Below are positions 32,036 through 38,037 of a DNA stretch of 38,037 bases, piece by piece; within the stretch, counting starts at the first letter, position 1, and every line of letters starts with the position of its first letter. Source of the DNA: CAZDVK01 sp964508915 (lineage in GTDB: Bacteria > Pseudomonadota > Alphaproteobacteria > Paracaedibacterales > CAIULA01); NCBI GenBank assembly GCA_964508915.1, contig CAZDVK010000014.1:1-38037 (forward strand). Direction: 5' to 3'. The notes under the pieces were generated by a model. The model was given only the letters and a program-made list of their open reading frames with translations. It did not search any database and was not told the origin of the DNA. The position numbers and the translations under genes were made by a program.

Positions 32036-32593
32036 TTATGATATAGGTAAGTCTTGTCGCCAAGGGCGGTACTTTTCAAGTTTGTACAGTATTAGAAAGA
32101 TAAGACTAATGGTTAGAAAAGGTGTTAAAGGGTATCCAAAAAGAACCTGATCTAGCGTTATTTTTTCGTAAGGGTAGCTGTGCTGGACCCAATAGTGAAG
32201 CGATGGCTTGAGTAGATGAAAAGTATAGGCGCCTAAAAAAGCACCAAAAAGGGTAAAGTAGCTATCTTTATAACCAACACCAAGTTGACCAAAAAGGGTG
32301 CTGGGACATGTGCCTGATAAAACGATACCAATACCAAGTAAGCACCCTCCAACAATATCAGGTAAAAGGGCGAAAAATTTCCAGTTTAAGCGGCCAAAAC
32401 CAAGCATGTTTAAAATGATATAAACACATATGCTGGTTGCAATGGCGGATAAAAAAACTTTTAGCATGGTAAAGCGTTTAAGTTGAAACTGACCAATAAT
32501 TTGGACTGGATCGGTTACTTTTGCTTTTTCAAAAATAAAGCCAACGGTTGTTCCCATAACTATCCCAAATAATATAGTCCCTATAACTGACAT
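32036..32593 (-). CDS. YeeE/YedE half-size sulfur transporter, subunit 2
   Basis: 185 aa membrane protein with about four to five helices. It carries the family motif 'GIGIVLSGTCPSTLFGQLGVG' with a conserved Cys (near residue 94). It resembles the DUF6691/PmpA-PmpB halves of YeeE, whose full-length relative takes up thiosulfate through pore-lining cysteines. GAGGGG precedes the ATG. It is 9 nt downstream of the partner half. The likely role is import of a sulfur species; the substrate is inferred from the family. Confidence 0.85.
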   Translation of the reverse strand: MSVIGTILFGIVMGTTVGFIFEKAKVTDPVQIIGQFQLKRFTMLKVFLSAIATSICVYIILNMLGFGRLNWKFFALLPDIVGGCLLGIGIVLSGTCPSTLFGQLGVGYKDSYFTLFGAFLGAYTFHLLKPSLHYWVQHSYPYEKITLDQVLFGYPLTPFLTISLIFLILYKLEKYRPWRQDLPIS

Positions 32594-32602
32594 TGTTTCC
32601 CC

Positions 32603-33109
32603 TCAACTTTTGTAAAAACGTGCAGCGAAAATGCCTGCTATAAACATGCTTAATACAACAACAAATGACCCAACAGAAAGAAGTGATATTCCAGAAACAC
32701 CGTTTCCCATGGTGCATCCATCTGCGATACGTGCTCCTAGCAAAAATAAAAATCCGCCAGAAAAAGCCATTATATAACGTTTATTGTCGCTATAATTTGA
32801 TAAAGTTTGTTTCCAGAAAGGGGATATGTTTTTGCGTGGTGTGCCAGATAACTTTTTTGAAATAAAAGCCCCCAAAATGATTCCTAAAACAAAGCCTAAT
32901 TGCCACCAGCTTTTTTGATTTAAAAAACAGGTCCCTGATATTTTTTCAAAATTTTCCGCTATAAATGTTTGTAGGGCGCAGGCTGTTGACTGTAAGGAGC
33001 CCGAGGACCCCAAAGACCCTTCAATAAAAAAAACTGGAATTTGCAGCAAACCTATTAAGGCACCAGCTATATACGGGGACCAGTAATCTTTTTTTAAATG
33101 ATTAGTCAC
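32603..33109 (-). CDS. YeeE/YedE half-size sulfur transporter, subunit 1
   Basis: 168 aa membrane protein with a motif 'GARIADGCTMGNGVSGI' (about 127-143), the PF04143 sulfur-transport signature with its conserved Cys. It also has 'GALIGLLQIPVFFIEGSLGSSGSLQS' at the N-terminus. It pairs with the following gene to make one full transporter. In several proteobacteria such pairs stand beside persulfide sensors or rhodaneses; none is visible here. The operon starts in the 158-nt gap divergent from argS. Confidence 0.85.
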   Translation of the reverse strand: MTNHLKKDYWSPYIAGALIGLLQIPVFFIEGSLGSSGSLQSTACALQTFIAENFEKISGTCFLNQKSWWQLGFVLGIILGAFISKKLSGTPRKNISPFWKQTLSNYSDNKRYIMAFSGGFLFLLGARIADGCTMGNGVSGISLLSVGSFVVVLSMFIAGIFAARFYKS

Positions 33110-33201
33110 TGAACTTTTCCGTTATTAAAAATTGTTTGGCTTTATACACATAATAGCGAAAGTATCCCTTCATAAGGAATAAAAAATACAAACCTTTTAT
33201 C

Positions 33202-33229
33202 TTGTTAAGTCCTCAATTCTTGCTATAAA
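33202..33229 (+). promoter_or_regulatory. Putative extended -10 promoter of argS
   Basis: TTGTTA (33202-33207) and TATAAA (33224-33229) are 16 nt apart, with TGC before the -10, an extended -10 arrangement. Transcription would start near 33236, about 32 nt before the argS ATG. Confidence 0.5.
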
Positions 33230-33267
33230 TACGTATACCATAGAACTTGTTTGGCTTTTTGAATTGA

Positions 33268-35016
33268 ATGAATATTTTTAAACCTTTACATGCCTTGATT
33301 TGCCAAAGTGTTGGGCATATTTTTTCAACACCATTAACGCAGGATGCTTTTCAAAAAGTAACGCTTGAGCCTTCCCGAGATTCAAAGCACGGAGAATTAG
33401 CTACGAACATAGCTATGGTTTTAGCTAAGCCCCTACAAAAAAAACCACAAGAAGTAGCAGCCCAATTATGTGAATACTTGAAAAATCAAAGTCCCATCGT
33501 GCAGGCCGATGTGGCTGGCCCTGGTTTTATCAATTTAACATTAAGTTCTGAATTTTGGCGCAATCATATAGGGGGAATTTTAAAAGCTAAAGAATCTTAT
33601 GGTGGTAGTAATTTAGGGCAAGGTGAGGCTGTAAATGTGGAGTTTGTTTCTGTAAACCCCACGGGCCCTCTCCATGCGGGGCATGGTCGTAATGCTGTAT
33701 TTGGTGATGCGGTGGCAAGCTTACTGCAAAAGGTGGGGTACGATGTTACCCGGGAATATTATATTAACGATGCGGGTGGGCAGGTAAATGCCTTGGCTGA
33801 TTCTGTTTACCTTAGGTACAAAGAAGCCCTGGGTCAGGCCATTAGCCCCGATGATTTTACAGCTGACATGTATGGGGGCGATTATCTGATACCTGTGGGG
33901 CAGCAACTTGCCAAGGAATGCCAAGATCAGTGGCTGAACCAAGACAGAAAAAATTGGCTGCCATTTTTTAGGAAATATTCTGTTGATGCTATGATGGTTG
34001 CCATCCGGGAAGACTTGGCCTTGATGGGCGTCGAGATGGATGTTTATACATCTGAAGAAAAACTGGTGGCTGACGGGTTGGTTGATAAAGCGCTTCAAGT
34101 TTTGGATGACGCGGGTCATATTTATGTGGGCGTTTTAACGCCACCTAAGGGCCATGTGGTGGAAGATTGGGAAGAAAGACCCCAAACTTTATTCCGTTCT
34201 ACAAATTTTGGGGACACTTTGGACCGGGCCCTTAAAAAATCTGATGGGTCGTGGACTTATTTTGCAGGCGATATTGCCTATCATCTTAATAAGTTTCAGC
34301 GGGGATTTCGACGAATGGTCAATATTCTAAGCGCGGACCACGCAGGGTATGTAAAACGTATTCATGCTGCCGTTCGGGCTGTAACGCATGACCAGGCGAT
34401 TATTGATATTAAAGTTTACCAGATGGTGAATTTTTTAGACCAAGGCCAACCTGTGCGTATGTCAAAACGGGCGGGTACCTTTGTGACCATGCGTGATGTG
34501 ATTGATCGTGTAGGGAAAGACCCGACACGGTTTATGATGGTTTCTCGGCACGCCGATATGCCCATTGATTTTGACTTTGCGAAAGTTTTGGAACAAAGTC
34601 GTGATAACCCTATTTTTTATATTCAGTATGCCCATGCCCGTATTTGTTCTGTTTTACGGCATGCTGCGGCAACTTTTTCTGATTTTGACATGAACAAATT
34701 AGATCAAGTTTCCCTGGACACCTTGACCGATTCGCATGAATTCGCCATGATGAGAATAGTCAGTGAATGGCCAAAACAAGTTGAAACGGCTGCTTTATGC
34801 GGAGAGCCCCATCGGATTGCCACCTATTTGTATGATGTGGCGTCTGAGTTTCATGCCCTTTGGAATAAGGGTAAGGAAAACACACAGTTGCGGTTTATTC
34901 ATGTGGAAAGTAAAGAACAAACAAATGCTAAATTAGCGCTGATTTTGGCTGTCAAGCATGTTATAGCAAGCGGTCTGGCGGTTTTTGGCATAACCCCCAT
35001 TGAGGAGATGCGTTAA
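33268..35016 (+). CDS. argS: Arginine--tRNA ligase
   Basis: 582 aa class I synthetase. It has an Add-1 domain, the HIGH-type motif 'PTGPLHAGHGRNAVFGD' (131-147), 'REYYINDAGGQVN', 'YFAGDIAYHLNKF', the KMSKS-type 'VRMSKRAGTFVTM', and a helical anticodon domain ending 'ASGLAVFGITPIEEM'. It charges tRNA-Arg. No Shine-Dalgarno is evident before the ATG. The next gene starts one base after the stop, as in the common alphaproteobacterial argS-SPOR-nagZ order. Confidence 0.97.
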   Translation: MNIFKPLHALICQSVGHIFSTPLTQDAFQKVTLEPSRDSKHGELATNIAMVLAKPLQKKPQEVAAQLCEYLKNQSPIVQADVAGPGFINLTLSSEFWRNHIGGILKAKESYGGSNLGQGEAVNVEFVSVNPTGPLHAGHGRNAVFGDAVASLLQKVGYDVTREYYINDAGGQVNALADSVYLRYKEALGQAISPDDFTADMYGGDYLIPVGQQLAKECQDQWLNQDRKNWLPFFRKYSVDAMMVAIREDLALMGVEMDVYTSEEKLVADGLVDKALQVLDDAGHIYVGVLTPPKGHVVEDWEERPQTLFRSTNFGDTLDRALKKSDGSWTYFAGDIAYHLNKFQRGFRRMVNILSADHAGYVKRIHAAVRAVTHDQAIIDIKVYQMVNFLDQGQPVRMSKRAGTFVTMRDVIDRVGKDPTRFMMVSRHADMPIDFDFAKVLEQSRDNPIFYIQYAHARICSVLRHAAATFSDFDMNKLDQVSLDTLTDSHEFAMMRIVSEWPKQVETAALCGEPHRIATYLYDVASEFHALWNKGKENTQLRFIHVESKEQTNAKLALILAVKHVIASGLAVFGITPIEEMR

Positions 35017-35017
35017 T

Positions 35018-36322
35018 ATGTCAAAGTTTGGTTTCGGTGGTAGACGGCCTCAAGGTCCTCAGCAGGGCTACGGAAGTGGTAATGGACGGGGGTCTTACGG
35101 TGATGATCCATATGACCGGCCTTTTTTAAACCGGGAACAACAGGGGCAGCATTATCCTGAAGATGATCAAGACCCACGCTTGTATGGGCGCCGTCCGCAA
35201 GAGGAAGGTGATTATTATCAGGAAAGATCACCTCATTTTAGAAACGAACCGCGTCAACTTTCACCCCATTCAGGTTCTTATTCAACACGACAGGAAGATT
35301 TAAGAGGTTTGTCTTTTTGGCAGGATGAAGACACAGACACAACCGATGATCCTGAAAATTGGCCAGATCGTCCATCACCATTTAAATTCGTGATTGCCAT
35401 TACAGGTCTTGTCCTTTTGGCTGGAATTTTGTGGTTTGCTTATCGTTGGGTGAGTCAGCCCAGTTCTGAAGCGCCGCCTCTTATTCAAGCCGAAGAAGGG
35501 CCTTTTAAAGTAAAACCTGAAAATCCAGGAGGGGCATCTATTCCCCACCAAGATAAGTTAATATATGGTCGCATTACACCGGGACAAGAACAACCCGTTG
35601 AAAGGCTTTTGCCACCACCAGAACAGCCTGTTATTCAGCAGCAGCCCGCTCAAGCACCTGCTGGTTATCCAACAGCAACTGCTCCAGCAGGACAACCCCA
35701 GACATCCTACGTAATAATTGATCCAAAAACAGGTGTTGCACAGCAGGTTTATGTGGCGCCAAGCGGCGTGGCTCCGGCTCCAGTTCAACCTCAGGCGCCT
35801 GAGGGGTATATTTACGTTCCTGTGCCAGCAGGGCAAAATAATCAAGCTCAGGTGACGCCTGGTCAAGCTCCTCAGCAAGGAAATTACGCGTATCCACCCT
35901 TACCACAACCAGTTCAACCCCACGCTCCTGCTGCACCAGTAACATCGACTATGGCTGTTCCATCCGAAGCTGTTGCTTTGCAAGCACAAGAAGCAGCACC
36001 TGTTTCTTCGGCCCCTAAGGCTGAAGAAAAAGCCACGCCTAAGGCAAAATCTGTTGAAAAAAGTTCTGCACCTGCAGCTGCAGGCTCAGGTTCATTTTAC
36101 CTGCAGTTAGCAACGCTACCCAATAACGATAGTGCTGTAACAGAAGCAAAGCGATTGGGTCGAAAAGGGGAATTAGTAGATACAACACCTTTTGTGCGGG
36201 CCACCAGTGGACCTGATGTGAAATATCGCGTGTTGGCAGGTCCTTTTTCTAGTAAAACAGAAGCATTGTCAAAATGTACCAAGCTTGGTATGAGTTGCCG
36301 TGTTGTTGAATTAGCATCTTAA
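35018..36322 (+). CDS. SPOR-domain envelope protein
   Basis: 434 aa from ATG 35018; GAGGAG (35002-35007), inside the end of argS, is its ribosome site. It has a cytoplasmic Gly/Arg/Gln/Asp-rich N-terminus (1-120), one membrane helix (about 122-143), a long periplasmic Pro/Gln/Ala-rich linker, and a C-terminal SPOR domain (about 359-434, 'GSFYLQLATLPNNDSAVTEAKRLGRKG' to 'YRVLAGPFSSKTEALSKCTKLGMSCRVVEL'). SPOR domains bind peptidoglycan lacking stem peptides at the division site. It is a likely division or cell-wall factor. It lies 10 nt before nagZ, a wall-recycling enzyme. Confidence 0.9.
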   Translation: MSKFGFGGRRPQGPQQGYGSGNGRGSYGDDPYDRPFLNREQQGQHYPEDDQDPRLYGRRPQEEGDYYQERSPHFRNEPRQLSPHSGSYSTRQEDLRGLSFWQDEDTDTTDDPENWPDRPSPFKFVIAITGLVLLAGILWFAYRWVSQPSSEAPPLIQAEEGPFKVKPENPGGASIPHQDKLIYGRITPGQEQPVERLLPPPEQPVIQQQPAQAPAGYPTATAPAGQPQTSYVIIDPKTGVAQQVYVAPSGVAPAPVQPQAPEGYIYVPVPAGQNNQAQVTPGQAPQQGNYAYPPLPQPVQPHAPAAPVTSTMAVPSEAVALQAQEAAPVSSAPKAEEKATPKAKSVEKSSAPAAAGSGSFYLQLATLPNNDSAVTEAKRLGRKGELVDTTPFVRATSGPDVKYRVLAGPFSSKTEALSKCTKLGMSCRVVELAS

Positions 36323-36332
36323 GGGGCGATAG

Positions 36333-37283
36333 TTGAGTACAAGTCCCAAAGCTGTTATTTTTGGTTGTTCAGGGTTAGCCTTAACACCTGAGGAAAAGGT
36401 TTTTTTCGAAAGTTGCAACCCTTTGGGGTTCATTTTGTTTGAACGAAACTGCCAAAATCCAGACCAGCTTAAAAAATTAGTGGCAGATTTAAAAGCGACA
36501 GTTTCTCATGATAATCCGCCTATTTTAATTGACCAAGAAGGTGGCCGTGTTGTTCGCCTTAAACCGCCTTACTGGTCTGAATTGCCGCCAGCCCATACAT
36601 TCGGAACGCTGGCTGCTTCCAACCTGAATGCGGCTATCCAACAGGTTTATGAATTAGCTTTTAAAATAGGTCAAGAATTGAAAGCCGTAGGTGTTACGGT
36701 TAATTGTGCACCCTGTGCGGATCTTTTACTGGAAGGGGCTGATCCTATTATTGGCGACCGGGCTTTCTCAAATCAACCAGAGTTGGTGGCTTTGCTCAGT
36801 AGTCAGGTTATTCGGGGCCTTCAAGATGCGGGCGTTACCCCGGTTATTAAGCATTTACCGGGTCATGGACGTGCGCCTGTGGATAGCCATAAACAATTAC
36901 CTGTTGTGACAACAGCTTTTGATGAACTGGTCGAAACAGATTTCAAGGCCTTTCAAATGATTTGTGATCAGTTTAATACGCAGCCTGTTCCATGGGGCAT
37001 GACGGCACATGTAGTTTATGATGCCATAGATTCAAAAAATCCAGCTACCCATTCTGTGGCTGTGATTCAGGAAATCATTCGTGATCATATTGGTTTTGAT
37101 GGGTTTTTGGTTAGTGATTGCCTGACGATGGAAGCGTTGTCGGGAAGTTTTGAGGACCGTGCACAAAAAGCTATTGAATCTGGATGTGACGCTGTTTTGC
37201 ACTGCAGCGGGCGACTTAATGAAATGATTCAAGTCGCTGTGGCAACACCGTTAATTTCTTTTGAATCGTTGAAGCGACTTTAG
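36333..37283 (+). CDS. nagZ: Beta-N-acetylhexosaminidase NagZ (GH3)
   Basis: 316 aa from a TTG start; AAGGGG (36321-36326) 6 nt upstream supports it. It has 'LGFILFERNC', 'ILIDQEGGRVVRLKPP' (64-79), the substrate loop 'VIKHLPGHGRAPVDSHKQLPVV' with H174 and the catalytic dyad D184-H186, and nucleophile D262 in 'LVSDCLTMEAL'. It cleaves GlcNAc-anhydroMurNAc in the cytoplasm for wall recycling. It is slightly shorter than most relatives at the C-terminus. It converges with tmk, overlapping by 4 nt at the stops. scpA and scpB, which often follow, are absent. Confidence 0.94.
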   Translation: MSTSPKAVIFGCSGLALTPEEKVFFESCNPLGFILFERNCQNPDQLKKLVADLKATVSHDNPPILIDQEGGRVVRLKPPYWSELPPAHTFGTLAASNLNAAIQQVYELAFKIGQELKAVGVTVNCAPCADLLLEGADPIIGDRAFSNQPELVALLSSQVIRGLQDAGVTPVIKHLPGHGRAPVDSHKQLPVVTTAFDELVETDFKAFQMICDQFNTQPVPWGMTAHVVYDAIDSKNPATHSVAVIQEIIRDHIGFDGFLVSDCLTMEALSGSFEDRAQKAIESGCDAVLHCSGRLNEMIQVAVATPLISFESLKRL

Positions 37284-37924
37284 CCAAGAAAACTGTTCTG
37301 TAAATCTTCCATAATTTGACCATGCAGGGTTTTTGAGTCTTGGTTGGCATTGAAAACACAGCACCGGTTCGGGTTTTCCTGTGCAATTTCTAAAAAGCCC
37401 TTATGTACCCGTTGATGGAAATCTAAGTTGTACGTTTCAAAGCGGCTTTCGGCTTGGTCATTTTTTATTTTATTGAGTCTTGTTTTGGATCGTTCTAAGC
37501 CTATGGATGGATCTAAGTCTAAAATATATGTACGATCTGGTTCCTGCGTTCCAACGGTTTGGGCGTACAGTTGTTTTAAAAAATCTAAAGAAACGCCGTG
37601 GCCGTAACCTTGATAAGCGGTGCTGGAATCAGCAAAGCGGTCGCAAATAACCCATTTCCCTTGTTGAAGGGCTGGTAAGATTGTGTGAACCCAGTGTTCT
37701 GACCGGGATGCGTACATAAGGAGCGCTTCGGAAACAGGTGTCCACTTGTCTGTGCTGCCGGTAACAAGCAAAGTTCGAATAAGTTCAGCGCCAACACTGC
37801 CGCCTGGTTCACGTGTAAGAATATGGGGAATTTTGAGGCTGTTTAATTCTTGAGCTAATAAGCGAATTTGCGTGCTTTTGCCCGTGCCTTCACCGCCTTC
37901 AAATGTAATAAATTTTCCTTGCAT
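37280..37924 (-). CDS. tmk: Thymidylate kinase
   Basis: 214 aa from the ATG at 37924, with AAAGG 5 nt upstream. An ATG at 37939 would add five residues but has no ribosome site. It shows P-loop 'FEGGEGTGKSTQIRLLAQEL' (8-27), 'TREPGGSVGAELIR', 'CDRFADSSTAYQGYG' (DR motif and TMP-binding), 'YILDLDPSIGLERSKTR', and a LID region 'KNDQAESRFE'. It phosphorylates dTMP to dTDP. It is read against nagZ with a 4-nt overlap of the stop codons. Confidence 0.95.
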   Translation of the reverse strand: MQGKFITFEGGEGTGKSTQIRLLAQELNSLKIPHILTREPGGSVGAELIRTLLVTGSTDKWTPVSEALLMYASRSEHWVHTILPALQQGKWVICDRFADSSTAYQGYGHGVSLDFLKQLYAQTVGTQEPDRTYILDLDPSIGLERSKTRLNKIKNDQAESRFETYNLDFHQRVHKGFLEIAQENPNRCCVFNANQDSKTLHGQIMEDLQNSFLG

Positions 37925-38022
37925 AGATACCTTTTTCATTTCAGGGCAAAATTATACAAAAATGCCTTTTAAAGATCGTTTCTTAACCTCATTTTAACCA
38001 CCTTGGCCTTAGAATCACAAAT

Positions 38023-38028
38023 GGAGGT
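38023..38028 (+). promoter_or_regulatory. Strong Shine-Dalgarno at window edge
   Basis: GGAGGT lies 9 nt before the window end on the plus strand. A start codon just beyond the edge would be well spaced, so a plus-strand gene divergent from tmk probably begins there. Confidence 0.35.
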
Positions 38029-38037
38029 AAGCTAAAC

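Overview
The window reads as a chromosomal segment of an AT-leaning alphaproteobacterium. Several gene orders are typical of that class: rpmH-rnpA-yidD-yidC-engB, flgF-flgG-flgA-flgH, plsX-fabH-ihfA, surE-LysM/LytM protein-yajC-secD-secF, alpha/beta hydrolase-rlmH divergent from iscR-cysteine desulfurase-iscS-iscU-iscA, and argS-SPOR protein-nagZ. The base composition, lean operons and short intergenic gaps would suit a Holosporales- or Rickettsiales-like host-associated lineage that has kept a flagellum. That placement is inference; a 16S or marker-gene tree would decide it. I see no tRNA, rRNA, IS element, phage gene or CRISPR array.

Layout. 1-42 is the 3' end of tuf, closed by a strong terminator. 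137-1222 is an HD-domain nucleotidohydrolase homologue that carries a signal peptide. 1338-4474 is the L34/RNase P/membrane-insertase/EngB operon. 4560-7578 is a flagellar rod and ring operon (flgF, flgG, flgA, flgH) behind a near-consensus sigma-54 promoter. phoH follows and converges on a FliJ-like coiled-coil gene. 9238-12059 holds a TauE/SafE permease, an orphan secreted protein and a cation diffusion facilitator. 12063-16726 holds ligA, rpmF, plsX, fabH and ihfA. 16814-21493 holds surE, an NlpD-like lipoprotein with a degenerate LytM domain, yajC, secD and secF. 21609-23033 is an ABC-F ATPase preceded by a leader-peptide/hairpin arrangement. 23042-26457 is a MidA/NDUFAF7-type methyltransferase divergent from rne, with a 281-nt structured gap between them. 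26482-31297 holds rlmH, a hydrolase and the ISC operon without hscBA-fdx. 31493-31945 is a low-complexity Ala/Pro/His-rich secreted protein. 32036-33109 is a pair of half-size YeeE/YedE sulfur transporters. 33268-37924 holds argS, a SPOR protein, nagZ and convergent tmk.

Most genes are housekeeping. Functional themes are membrane protein biogenesis (YidD, YidC, YajC, SecD, SecF), envelope and division (SPOR, NlpD-like, NagZ), flagellum assembly, and sulfur/Fe-S metabolism (IscR/IscS/IscU/IscA beside a candidate sulfur importer). The observations most worth following are: (1) the ABC-F gene, whose first ATPase domain lacks nearly all sequence between Q-loop and signature, and whose start codon sits directly after a hairpin overlapping a 5-codon leader ORF, as in antibiotic-inducible attenuation; (2) the exported SAMHD1/COG1078-like HD protein; (3) the sigma-54 promoter of the flagellar operon; (4) the structured rne leader; and (5) two lineage-restricted-looking secreted proteins.
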